From Muricea muricata (taxonomy: Eukaryota > Cnidaria > Anthozoa > Malacalcyonacea > Plexauridae), in NCBI GenBank assembly GCA_963855995.1, contig OY979716.1, forward strand, positions 50,043,379 through 50,107,378: a stretch of DNA of 64,000 nucleotides, read 5' to 3'. Shown one piece after another: positions 1 to 10,900 of this stretch. Under the pieces are notes generated by a model. It did no database searches and had not been told where the DNA came from. It worked only from the letters and a program-made list of their open reading frames with translations. The translations under genes were made by a program, and so were the position numbers. The first letter of the stretch is position 1. Each line of letters opens with the position of its first letter.

Positions 1-1687
1 CGTTAAGTTTAAAATCTACCGAAGAAACCTCTAACTCTAAGCGTGAAAAATCCAAGGACCTGTTCATGTTTCTTCCTTTAATATTGCTTTAATTTATGTG
101 TTAGTACAGTTGTATATGCAATTAATAGTACATTTTTCTAAACACAGATAGTAAGTTTAATTTTTTCACAGAGGTGCTACCAGCAACATTCGCGAAAACT
201 GGACGGTGCAGAGGCAAGATCGCTACGGTTTCTCTGCTATAGCATGCGATCAGGCCATCGAACAAACAGCCAATAAAGATTCTAAGACCAAAGGTGGCAT
301 AATTGGGTTCACCCTTAATCGTGGCGATGTTCATAGGTGGTTCTTATCCCAGGCCGAGAGATCTGCTATTGCTAACCAATGCTTGTTAATGACCAGTGCA
401 ACGAAGGAATACAGGTGTGTTTAACGTACAACGGCTGATCCAGACGTGCGTGTGTCATATACTGTAAATTGGGCCGCAATTTGAAATTCAAAGTACCTTT
501 ATTTCATAGCAACTCTATTTGTTAGTCATTTCTAAAGAATAATTCAGGTAACCAATAGCATTGTTATTCACTCAGGGATTATGACCTTCAATTCTGAAAT
601 AATGAAATTGTGTGGTCGCTTGAGGCCATATACTGCAGCTTATGCTATCACAAGATTCTATTTTTCAAGTTTTATCAGTGAATTTGGCACTTTTTAGGAT
701 AACGCAAAGTAAGGTTTTAGAAACGCCAAGCATTATCCTAGCTTCCGTGACCAAAAATAAAGTAAGAACTATTACTACACCCTTATTCGAGGGGTGTGTC
801 ACTTCAAATTGGTGAAGGACATTTTTGCTACATATGTGCACAATTTTTGGAGTGACATGCTAGGCTATGTGACCTATGATTCCTTCTTGTGTTACTTTAA
901 TTTGGTAAGTGTCTTTACATTATAGGACAAGAAAGAATCTTGATGAACCAAAAAGAAAGTCACACGAAGCTGATGTTCGTAGAATTATGAGTACGATAGA
1001 AAACACCATTAATCCATTTGAACTAGATCGAAGCGAAATGGTACATATAACAAGTGGAGTGGTTGCAAATGACAGCGTAAAAAATGATCTGCAGAATGTT
1101 AAAGCGAAGTGAAGGGAGACTATCTACTTTTGTTCGGACGAAGTTACTATCCAAAGAACCAGATATTTTTGCCTCGATCCAAAAAACAAAACTCCATACA
1201 TTTTCATCAATAACGAAACTGGTTTCCACGACTAAAGCCAAGGGCAAGGAAGTGTCTTTAAAGAGCTCTAGAAATTTGATGGGAAAACTGTTGTTATTGG
1301 CAAGAAGTCAGGAAATCGATTTAAAAGAAGTTCTATCGTTTTCATTGGGCCCATATCCACCAAGTCTTGCAATGACTGATGGCCTCATGGTAAAAACCGT
1401 GAAATCAAACTTGATGCATATCATCAAAGATATGGTAGATAATTCTGTTACTGATGTTATGCCATCGAATGCAGCGCTGATCATTGATGCTATGGCTTTG
1501 TTGCAGTCACTCAAGAAGATTCCCGCCACGTTCGAAGAGCTTCCCCCGTTTCTCCTTTCTATCCTTATTTCGACGGCGACACGGATGAATGCAACGAGAG
1601 TTGATTTTGTTGTTGATTGTTACCCGAAAGTGAGTATTAAAATTAATATATTGCATATCCAAAGGCCTTCAAACGTGAAAAAGCAGT

Positions 1688-2961
1688 CAGTGGCAGATCC
1701 AGGGTAGGTCAAAATAAATTATAGCAGCTCAATTTTAAATTCAAAATAACTTTAACAATATCCAGGGGCGTAAGAAGCAAGTTAAAGTTGGGGGGGGGGG
1801 GCTCTGGCTTTCAAGGGCACTTTTTCATAAAAAAAAGGGCACCTTCAAGTAAATTCATTTATGGTGGCTATACAATGCAATTGTCTTTGAAATTGTTAAA
1901 TAGTGAGTGTTTGTAATTCATGCACGTAAATTAGGCAGTCCTGAGAAAAATATGTATTTGCAAATTCCATAAAACACTGTAATATAAAATTAAATAGTAA
2001 TCTAATTCTGTCCACATGGTGCCTGTATATGTTGTATGCCGTTCTATTTAATTCTACGTTATAGTTTTACGTAACTAGTTTTAAAACTTAAAGAAAAACC
2101 TTTAACAAGAAAATGTTGTAAAAATCCTCGAAGTATATTGGCAAAAACAATATTTCAAGGGGCAATTGGATTGGTATAAAACCAAAGAATTTTGCAGTTT
2201 CATATTCACGAGAAAAAAACAATATATTTCTAGCTAAAATTGTTCAGTATAACGTATTTTTAGCAACGAGTTTTGCAACGAGTATTTTTGTCTTTTAAGT
2301 CCGCTTTGTTGTACATCAACATTTGTTATATGGTTAAGTTTTCACCTGGTTTTTACAATCATGCTTTAATGTTTTTAAAATTGCTTACATGCTATCTTGT
2401 TTTGATGTGAACGTCATCTAAATCAAGGCTTTTTGTTTCTTAACTGTCTTTAATATTTATAGTTTACTGGTAGAACTGGAAATCTTGCATTTTACAAATG
2501 TTTTACATACACGTTTTTGTGTCTCCTAACGTATTTTTTGGAAATAATATTGTATGTAATCTGACCATTATACTTGTTTAACTCTATTCCACAACAATAC
2601 AACTGAAAATGTATTATTTGTTGCTTAAACTATTTGAATTAATTAAGGTCCAATTTTTCACCACCAATACTCCACAGATCTAGAGATAAATACTCCACAC
2701 AAGAAATGAGTATTGTAACATACCAATGTTATTGTCAGCCATGCAAAAAGGGCACTTTCCTTTTAAAAAGGGCACTTTTTCTCATCACTCTAAAAGTTGG
2801 GGGGCACGTGCCCCAACTACGCCCCTGACAATATCATAGGTTATGAATTTCAAAAGAATAAAATCTAACCAATGAAGTTGCTTTGAAGGTATTTTTAAAT
2901 GTAAATATATCCTAGAATGAGCTGTGGTAATTTATTTTGACTTACGCTAGATCTGCCACTG
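1688..2961. mobile_element. Non-autonomous hAT-type element (outer)
   Basis: The ends are inverted: CAGTGGCAGATCCAG at the left and CTAGATCTGCCACTG at the right. The similarity continues inward for about 60 bases (AAAATAAATTA..AGCTCA against its complement). The flanks are 8-bp near-duplications, AAAGCAGT (1680-1687) and AAGGCAGT (2962-2969), one mismatch apart. CAGTG-type ends with an 8-bp target duplication are typical of the hAT superfamily. It has no coding capacity of its own and interrupts the gene at 172-3465. Confidence 0.75.
1763..2827. mobile_element. Non-autonomous hAT-type element nested in the previous one
   Basis: Termini are CAGGGGCGTA at 1763 and TACGCCCCTG at 2827, flanked by a perfect 8-bp duplication ACAATATC (1755-1762 and 2828-2835). 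The subterminal parts are also inverted (AAAGTTGGGGGG against GTTGGGGGGC..GCCCCAAC) and AGGGCAC motifs recur near both ends. The 1065-bp interior has no convincing coding sequence. CAGGGGCGTA ends plus an 8-bp duplication are the standard hAT signature. It inserted after the outer element at 1688-2961. Confidence 0.88.
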
Positions 2962-3929
2962 AAGGCAGTTGCAAAACCATTGAAGGAAATTCCCACATAT
3001 GGCAATAGTTTTACACTGCCCCCCCCCCCAAACGTGCCAAGACAATATAAGTGTATAATGAAAATGCTTAAGTTATTAAAAGTTTCCCCTATATAAAATT
3101 ACCAAAATTCCTATCTTTTTCTCCTATATAAAATTAATTTTTCAAATATTCTACAGGATATGTACAGTTGATTCTAAATGAAGTCATGAAATAAGGAGTC
3201 AGTACCAAAGCTTGAAGAAGGCCAAAGCCCATGCACATGATATACTACCTACTGGGCCACAGTCTCTTGTTGCAAAGTACTTCACAGGAAAGGAACGCCC
3301 TTCAAAGGAACAGGTAGTGGCCAGCAAAGGTCGCGTTTCAGTAAACCAGCCTTACCTGCAACTGAAAAAGAAAGGTCACAAAATAAGCCCTGTGCTTGTA
3401 AGTGTGCTAGACGAAAGTGCAACTGTAGGGCAGTAGAAGTGTTGTGTGACAGCAAATGTAACTGAAATCAGCTTAGTGTGTAAACCGTGAATGAGATATT
3501 TGTGCACTTTCATACTCAATGTAAATACTAGTATTACTATTAGCTTAACCCATTGATGTGCAATAATTTGCCCTTCTTTAGTATCTACTGCGTCAGACAA
3601 TTTTACTGGTCAAACAAAGGAAAAGTCTTGGATGTTAATGGGTTAAAAATGTGGTATTCATTAGAGTTATGTGGAAAGTATTATTGTGTTTCCCCATTTT
3701 GAGGTATTACTGTAAAGGCGAAAAGGCTTTATTTGTATCATATTTAGTGTATCATTCTGTGGTTTGCACCATCGCTCTCAACTATTCACTATTTTAAAAG
3801 TTTCTTTAAATTGCCCTAGTCCAGGAGAAATGTATATTAAATGGGGAAACACGTTGCTTTTGCCCACAAGATTTGGACTTTTGGAAATAATATAAATAAT
3901 TTAAATATATATAAAAGTAACATAAAAGA

Positions 3930-4451
3930 TTACCGTTTTGATGTTTTGGCATATTTGAAATGCGTGTATAGGCCATCAGGCGACGCAAAGCATTCTCGTA
4001 TCCTTGAATAAACACACGCAGGATATGGTCTTCGCCTTTTCTTGCCCAAAATCTGGAAAATCCACCGTGAACATCGTTGATATGCCACTAAACGATAAGG
4101 TTTGTGTATTTTCTCCAGATCCCCATCATCTAAAGGCCAAATTTCTTCGAGAAAGCGGCAAACATCTATCTTCAGTACCCCTTCCGACAACATGTTGTCT
4201 CGAAAGTCCGGATGTACTGTCAAACATTCTTCGCCAAGTGCTTCTGTTTGATCAAGAAGCACTCCATATTCGTCGCACTCCACCGCTTTTTTGTGGCAAC
4301 AAAAACACTCAATAGCCTTAGTTGACAATGCACAATGACCACATTTGCACCAGCTTAGGTTTTCAAGGCGCCAAGCGTTTGCCCTTTTGACCTCGTTATC
4401 GACTTCCTGCTCAGACGAAGACAGCACTGCTTTGTTCCGAATCGCTTTCAT
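3930..4451 (-). CDS. P2X7 C-terminal (ballast) domain protein
   Basis: The 173-residue reading shows the Cys-rich zinc-binding pattern of the P2X7 intracellular domain: WCKCGHC (residues 34-40), ECFCCHKKAVEC (48-59), then the Y-x-x-x-A-Y-x-x-C-x-x-W core around 119-130 and RRRPYPACVYSRIRECF..DGLYTHFKYA at the end. In vertebrates this domain sits on the P2X7 ion channel; in cnidarians it is common in soluble proteins without the channel. The ATG at 4451 gives an ORF, but just upstream another frame reads an acidic stretch (SNFSDESDSEQSS) like the usual N-terminus of this family, so a one-base frameshift or short intron near 4400 is likely. No transmembrane segment is visible. The cellular role is unknown. 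Confidence 0.7.
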   Translation of the reverse strand: MKAIRNKAVLSSSEQEVDNEVKRANAWRLENLSWCKCGHCALSTKAIECFCCHKKAVECDEYGVLLDQTEALGEECLTVHPDFRDNMLSEGVLKIDVCRFLEEIWPLDDGDLEKIHKPYRLVAYQRCSRWIFQILGKKRRRPYPACVYSRIRECFASPDGLYTHFKYAKTSKR

Positions 4452-5136
4452 CGCTAAAATTTGAGATTCCTGCGCCAGCTACTGGCTCAACATTACAATA
4501 AAAAAAAAAACGACACAATTTCTTTTAAAATCTCACAAACCTCTGTAGAAAATTATATTGTTGTTTTGACGCTGCCCTACTAATGACGTCACATCGGGTC
4601 ATGTGACCCAAGGATAATTTTTTGAGAACTATTTTCAAGATGGCAGACGAAAATCAAAATTTTGGTGCATTAATATGTGAATAACTTTTGAACAAAAGAG
4701 TTTGGCAAGAAATTAATATTATATTTATTCTTAGATGAGTAAGTAATTTTAAATTACGCGATAAAAATTTTCGTTGCCAATGTCCTTTAACTCTGGGTAC
4801 GAGGTTGTAAAATTGTGCAATAATGCATCAAAAAATGCTCCAGACCCCTTTAATTGGTGATTACTTTACAGTATAGACTTTACCTAGTCCCCCACCAGAC
4901 CTCCTCCGCAAGCAACTTGTGTGAACCTTTCTTATATATGAAATAACATTGGATTATCTTACCTTTTTGCATGGGATTAGTAATATTTTCTGAATTTTTC
5001 ATTGTCAAGACACCTTACTCTAGCCTAGTTGTGTTGCTTCTTATTTAAACCCCCATTTTTAGACTGCCTGCCTTGTGCATGCATTTGTGCACAGTAATAA
5101 CAGGCCTTTTCATATTGGCTAGGTATACCTTGTGCG
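4452..5136. other. Intergenic stretch without recognised gene
   Basis: I see no coding exon here. The stretch contains a short palindrome GGGTCATGTGACCC next to a TGACGTCA site near 4580-4610 and a CTGGGTACGAGG end-like motif near 4795, which resemble MITE termini, but I could not pair them or find a target duplication. Confidence 0.4.
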
Positions 5137-5464
5137 ATTTGCATTGTTGCAAGACCACGATGATGAAGATGAAGATGATGATGAGTTGAATACTGAACAG
5201 CCACAAACGAATAGGAAGCACAATATTTCAACCCCAGTTCAGTCTGTCTAGCCAAGTGTGGAGATTACATACCCATATTCGATATCTGTGGATGAATTGC
5301 CCAAAGCTGGTCGTTTAATTAGACCAAAAGCAAGAAAACTGGTATCATTCGAAGTAGAGAAGTTTAACATGGCAACTCGGCAATGGGAGCCAGGAATGAA
5401 TATCACAGCAATGGTTGACGATGATAAGTTCTCTTCTCGTGGCTTTACACAATTTGAAAGTTGA
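5137..5464 (+). pseudogene. Alpha-kinase fragment (N-lobe only)
   Basis: Frame +1 from about 5137 gives an acidic tract (DDEDEDDDE) followed by an in-frame TAG at 5249-5251, then an open reading to the stop at 5464. The reading contains LVSFEVEKFNM, GMNITAMVDDDKF and SSRGFTQ. This lines up with the first strands of alpha-kinase catalytic domains and with the alpha-kinase encoded at 36668-37882 (LEEFKINEKAW, KEKFASGGVRDAY). It stops at the Gly-rich first loop, so none of the ATP-binding lysine, HCC zinc site or catalytic Asp is present. It is a truncated relic; I cannot tell whether it came from a transposon like the one at 36220-40796. Confidence 0.55.
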
Positions 5465-6063
5465 ATTTCATTCTGATTTTGAAACGAGAATCGCATTTTA
5501 GTTTTTATTTTTAATGTTTTTATTGTATTTTTTAAAAATAATTTTTATATTATATTTTCATTAGTTTTTTTATTTTTAATTTTATTTTTTTAGAATAATT
5601 TAATTTTTTTCTATTTTCTATTTTTATTATGCTTTTTTTAAAAATTTCATAAATATATTTTTGTGTTTTTTAATATATTTTTATGTTGAATATACGATGC
5701 AAACGATGGGCCACCATACCCCAGCAATAACTCTAACAAACTACAAAGCCTGGGTGAAAATTTAAAACTAATTATATCATACATGTTGTGAATACATGTT
5801 GGTAAACAAATGTTGGTAAACAAATGTTTAGATTAGTTCAACCCATTTGATACAATTTACAAGTACTCTCAAAGTCTATCGTGAACCACAAAAGTAAAGT
5901 AATGTGCTTACATATACTTGATGTTATACTATTCTTAACAATATGCAACTGCCTCTCTCTTATATCCCCTTTGGCTATTACCTTCAACTTTTTAAAAAAG
6001 GTATATTGCAATAGTATACATACTGACGACAACAAAATTAAAACAAGTACAGTTAATGGCAGT
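5465..6063. repeat. AT-rich low-complexity tract and gene-free spacer
   Basis: About 5490-5690 is nearly pure A/T with long T runs (TTTTTATTTTTAATTTT-like). The remaining bases to 6063 show a TGTTGGTAAACAAA direct repeat near 5800-5825 and no recognisable exon. It is probably the 3' flank of HECT1. Confidence 0.6.
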
Positions 6064-6529
6064 TCAAAGCTTACTAAAAATGCCTCCATTTATCAGAGCA
6101 GTTATAAAATCACTAAAACAATCACCATCCACTGTTTTAGCATTCACATACAAGTACAGCACATTAGAACATGTTTGAGCACTGGGAATAGTCTTGGTGT
6201 CATCATGAATAAAACAACATGTTGGTGATGGCTCAAATCCAACAGCTGGAATCCCACGAGCACCAGTGGCAAACAACATATGGGTTGGTGTAAGCTTTGG
6301 GATAAAATTCTTTTGTTCAGGAGTCAAGTCATGACCATCCTCTTCCATGCATTGTAGAAGACTATTAGCTAAAAATAGGCAATTTATAATACGTGAGTTA
6401 CCACACAGACCGAGAAACTCCAAAAATTTAGTCATTACCACCTCTTGCACACGGCGATTGCTACCTACTAGTGAAAAAGCTGGTCGTAATATTTGCACCG
6501 CCTGCTTAGCACTAAAGGTAGCATCTGTC
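6064..6529 (-). CDS. HECT-domain E3 ligase HECT1, C-terminal exon part (split gene)
   Basis: This is the C-lobe of a HECT-type ubiquitin ligase of the G2E3-like class seen in cnidarians. Visible motifs are LTPTHMLFATGARGIP, then IPSAQTCSNVLYLYV, where the Cys of QTCSN sits at the catalytic thioester position, and the usual ending DFITALINGG. The exon is interrupted at 6529/6530 by a 22-kb element. Its other half lies at 28647-28705, and the spliced upstream exon at 28996-29211. Joining 28647 to 6523-6529 through one copy of the target sequence gives an uninterrupted reading (..FLSLKTD/ATFSAKQAV..). HECT1 therefore looks functional before the insertion and is unlikely to be so now unless the element is spliced out. 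Confidence 0.75.
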
Positions 6530-6799
6530 TATGGTTGGCGAAGTGTTTCAAAATTCAACAAAAAATATTTATTCAACTTCAATCGTGTACATTCCATATT
6601 TAACAAAAATATTGATTCAAATTCAACAATTGTATTTACATTCAAGAAAAATATTCATTCAACTTCATCAATCAACAGTTGTATTCACATTCAAGAAAAA
6701 TATTCATTCAACTTCAACAGTAGATTTTTTGTTCAACTTCAAGCTCTAAAATATCTATTCAAGGTCTAAACCCTCAAGAGCCAACCTGCTCGCGGGTTA
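6530..6799 (+). repeat. Left terminal inverted repeat of the 22-kb element
   Basis: Inverse of 28427-28646. It consists mainly of reiterated units built on TTCAACTTCAA and AATATTCATTCAA, and ends at the inner side with CAACCTGCTCGCGGGTTA. It has one internal unit more than the right repeat, which explains the length difference. The transposase exon starts 21 bases further in. Confidence 0.85.
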
Positions 6800-6819
6800 C
6801 AGATCAAATCCAAATCAAC

Positions 6820-6996
6820 ATGGCGGAGGCAATCAAAGAAGATGTTTCACTGCGACTAGAACAATGCTTCGAAGATATCGATAACCTGCTATGTACGTGC
6901 GATCAAGAAAGAAATACAACAGCACAACATGTAATCGAAAGAATAATAAGCAAATTAGAAATAAGTATCGAGTTTTTACTGCAAATAATTCCATTG
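6820..6996 (+). pseudogene. Probable first exon of the IS3EU-like transposase (22-kb element)
   Basis: An ATG 21 bases inside the left terminal repeat opens a 59-codon helical reading (MAEAIKEDVSLRLEQCFEDI.. to ..EFLLQIIPL) ending at a good donor (TTG/GTAAACG). Proteins of this transposase family begin with a comparable helical N-terminus. The next exon is taken at 11736, after ATCTTCAG, but its frame does not match phase 0, so either another donor is used or the copy has suffered an indel. The intron holds two later insertions (MITE and hAT-like gene). Confidence 0.4.
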
Positions 6997-7346
6997 GTAA
7001 ACGAGAGTAGAAGCGTTTTGCCAGTTTGCAGAGTGCGTCACGCGCACACGCAATATTATTTTTGGGTAAGTCATTGTCCACGCCAAAATGTCATGTGTCA
7101 CACGGAATAAATGTTTTGACTACTGACTACAGTAAACGACGCTTTTTGCATCTACTCAAATAACACAATGGAAACAAAATTTATTTCAAATTCTCATAAT
7201 ATATATCTTTCAACAGAGTGCTATAAACAGTCAAACAGATATTATAACAACAAGGGTGAAGAATAGAAATAATTATCAATTAATTAATTTCAATATTGTT
7301 ATTAATTACACTAATATTAAACAATGAAATGTAAAACATCTATCAT

Positions 7347-7808
7347 TAGCCTCGTTCCCAGGCGCTTTCTAATTTTCTAATCAGGAAAAGTGTATAGGAT
7401 TGTATATATCGATTTAATATCGTGAATGCGCGCGGGAAACACGCGAGGAGAAAAAAGGGGGGAAGGGAGCGAAAGCGCCTGGCAGAAAATGAATTCAAGA
7501 TGGCGGAATGCGTGGAGCAGCCACTGCCAAGTTTAATATAAACTCCCCTCGACGATATAAGCGAAGAAGAGCAGCTTCGAGATTAGATTTCTTAAGGCTT
7601 TCGGTAATCTCTTCCATCTATCAAACACATGTATGGCCAACACACGCGACTGGAAAACGAAAGTCTCAATAAAATACTATCTTATCACTTTTTTGTTGAA
7701 TCATACACTTTTTTCTGCATTTTCTGCCAGGCCCGACCGCGCGTTTCCGACTGTGTTTTCCTCGCAATACCCACGCAACGGTAACGGTTGGGCCTGGGGA
7801 CGAGGCTG
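7347..7808. mobile_element. 462-bp MITE with 9-bp target duplication
   Basis: Ends are TAGCCTCGTTCCCAGGC at the left and GCCTGGGGACGAGGCTG at the right, inverted with two mismatches. ATCTATCAT is duplicated exactly at 7338-7346 and 7809-7817. A 9-bp duplication points to a Mutator-like mobiliser, though an 8-bp hAT reading is possible if the last A is excluded. There is no coding capacity; the interior holds a GATGGCGG motif and G-rich stretches. Confidence 0.78.
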
Positions 7809-7907
7809 ATCTATCATACTAAGTCCATCTAACAAGAAGTTTGCTTCCATTAGTTCCGGAAACACATACAATGCTTGTTCAAAGCAGTACCTCGTTCACT
7901 TCAAAAT

Positions 7908-10900
7908 TTACTTTTTATAGTCTCTATCCTTTTCATTCAAAACAAAGTAATCAGTTCTGGAACTGGAAACCAGTCTATCCAGGACTTTGCTTCCATGCGC
8001 ATACTTGCTTAAAGCACGACCTCGTTCATCCACGAACACTTGAATTTCATGACGTGGTAGTCCGATCTCTTTATTGCCGTCCAGATATAGGGACGCCACC
8101 TCTCTAATAGTTTCTACACACTGTAAAGGCATGGGGAAACACCAGTCTACGTTTGTTCGCTGGTTGAGGGTGTCATTCAATTGACCCCCTGCCTTCGACT
8201 GCGTATTCATCACGAAATAGTACGACTTGACAACAGCCTCAGAACCACTCATAGCCAGTGCAACATCCAATGCTATACAGAATTCTTTGCCAGCCGCTTG
8301 ATATTTTGCTTCATTCGTATAAAAGGTTGAGAATGCCTTGGCCTGGTCCAGTCTGGCAGTGCAAACACCGTTATCATAAGTGAAAATGAATTTTTCATCT
8401 ATTTCACGATCTTCGCTCTTTACTCTGAATTCCTTTAACGGTGCTTGACTGTGTGTTCCTTCTCCAGGTCGTTCAGGTGGAAACCAATACTTTCTGCACC
8501 CGCCGAGATCCATCTAGACAACTTGAAAAACTACGTCCTTGAACTGATGATGCACGTGGTTTGATAGAGCTGGAAGCAACGTCAATTCCTCCTCTTCTTG
8601 TGCCAATCGTTTGATGTGGGCCAAGGAACAGACATAGGTGTAGAAGGAGCGGAACTCAGCATTCCCATAAACATCACGAGCAGCTACTTGACGTGCAGTG
8701 AATCTGTCGTTTAGTCCTTGTACCAAGGACGTCTGGTAAATGTAAACAACGTCCCAATATATGTGCTGCTTCGAAGACGCTTGTGGCATATGTAGAATCC
8801 ATTCCATCTGTAACATTCTCGCAAAGAATAACCAGTTTTTATAAGCAATCTTCCACCGTTCTTTCCTTTTTGGAAATGCTGTCGACCTGTTCTGCCGTAT
8901 CCACGACCATCCATCCTGGTAATAACTGAACCCCTTTAAAAATGCAATCTACGCTATCTTCTTAATCAAGATCTTCATAATGTTTCCAGAGTTTTGAGAA
9001 TAGTTCCTTTCGTACTGTTACTTTATGAATGTCAAATAGCTGACTGGTCAGATCTCGTTTCATTGTTAGTAGAATGGCTTTTACTTTTGGCCACCACTTG
9101 GTAACAGACCACAGGTACTGATCCAAAGATTGAGACTTGATCATCATCTCCATAGGTTTTGACAGGATGTCTATGATTCCACATAGATCTAGGCAGAAAT
9201 CCCGACCTTTAATCATATACTTCTGTTGTTGCGTACACTTTAGTAACATGAGCCCTCAAGGAATTTTGCTTTGCAATGCCCTGGTATTCGGCGTGCCCCT
9301 TTTGTCTGCCATACATCGTATTGAATTGGTTTGCTCTTTTGATGAAGCGGCGTAAGAACTCGCTACTCTCACGAATATCCACCACACAAAGATCCATCCA
9401 GTGGGCAGTATCCCAGGGTATAATGAAAAAGATATCATGACCAACTGGCAGGTCCTCGTCGTTGTCTCCTTGTGCAGATGATTTCAATGTTTGAAGAAAC
9501 ATTCTTGCCTGGTACTGACCATCAGCTTGATGGGCCATCAACGATGACAAAGTGTTATTTGGAAGCTTCAAGGTTTTAACCAGGGCAGATATCACCTGTT
9601 TCGCTAATTCGTCAGCTGTCCCTCCTTAAAGGCCTGCTTCAGAAAATGAGTACACAGGCGGAGCATCGACTGGAATGGCTATCTTCATGCCATTTACCAT
9701 TACTAGGATCATTATGGCGTGATTTGAAACGTGAATTGGAGAGTAGACTCGTCTGACGTAGTTCCAAAGCGTGGAGGCAGTCCTGTTGATGGTAAAGGCG
9801 TAGTGAGGAGATCGCGTGCTCGCTTGTGTAAGTAGCATTCAAAAGCATGAACCATGGCTTTCATTTGATTTCTTCCATGACCTAAGTTCCCAACATCCGA
9901 ACCGCAACTATGAACTAAGCCAATGACATTTTCGTAATGTAGTGATGCAGCTTTTATTTTGACTGTAAGGAGAGCTGACTTTAATTGATTACACAATACA
10001 TCCATCGACCTTTCTTTGATAACACGTCACCTTTTTCGGGCAATAAGTGCTCTGTAGTGTGCACTCCCTCCATTTCTAGTTGTACAGCTTGCATGTTCTA
10101 GCATCATGTTTTTAAAGCTATACCATGGTTGATTTCCTCCTGTCATCAACTTTTCCACTCTTTCCTTTTGAATCATTAATCCAGCTCCTAATGTATTTCC
10201 TTGAGATTTCTCCATCTTTCGTTGAACTTGTAATGGATCTTTGTCCAGTAGAGCAGGACTGCAGTCACATATCATCTCAAAACATGCTTTGCATCTGACA
10301 ATTCCACCTCCAAAAGTATCAGGGTAGAAGTTAAAACCGGAGCCATCAATGTCCAAAAGACAAGAAGATTCCTTTAAAATCTTTACTGCCGCTTCAGTTT
10401 CGCCGTTGTGCATAAACTTGTTTTCTGAAGGAGTTATCTCCATCCTTTTTAGAAGCTTGTCAATTTTATTGTGAATCACTGAAATGTCATAACCACAAAC
10501 TCTACTTGCTTGCTTAGAATTTTCTTCAGAAGTGAAATTAAGAGTTGATTGGATAGGACGTTTGCTTCCAAATTGCATGGTTGTTACTTAAGCGGGACTT
10601 ACATTTCCAGAGGATGAATTGTCAGAGGAATTTTGTATTTCCATTACTTCCTCTGTGTCTTCACTTTCACACAATGTATTATTTTCTTTCTTCCTTTTCG
10701 CTGCAACAGCTGCTTGATGATTTATTGGAACAATTGATTTTGAGAGGTTGAAGCCAGGATCATTTTTGTGGTTTGAAGCAGCATGTCTTTCCTTTGATGC
10801 TTGATTACCACGGCATTATAGACCAAGCAAAAGTGAGGGTCTTGCTGCATTCTTTTTTTGTTAGTTCCAGGCTGTACGTTTTTTACATGCTTAGGAACCT

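Larger units (their letters stand above)
172..3465 (+). pseudogene. Broken multi-exon gene of an uncharacterised cnidarian family
   Basis: Exons are read at 172-414 (acceptor TTTTTTCACAG, donor AG/GTGTG) and 926-1687. The junction joins in phase, giving ..KEYR/TRKNLDEP... A one-base frameshift near 1110 separates the KNDLQNVKAK end from the downstream frame that runs through the segments LHTFSSITKL, LSFSLGPYPPSLAMTDG, IIDAMALLQ and VDFVVDCYP. The exon is cut at 1687 by a hAT-type insertion; the frame can be followed again from 2962 (KAVAKPLKEIPTYGNSF). A Cys-rich tail (CACKCARRKCNCR.., 3345-3465, another frame) is probably the C-terminus. I recall similar large uncharacterised proteins with this order (helical repeat part, IIDG/IIDAMA motif, VDxVxDxY motif, Cys-rich end) from corals; no function is known to me. 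The frameshift plus the insertion make this copy most likely dead. The start of the gene lies left of the window or in the first 170 bases. Confidence 0.55.

Noticed and set aside
4560-4810. Possible MITE between GGGTCATGTGACCC and CTGGGTACGAGG
   Set aside because: Ends could not be paired and no duplication was found.
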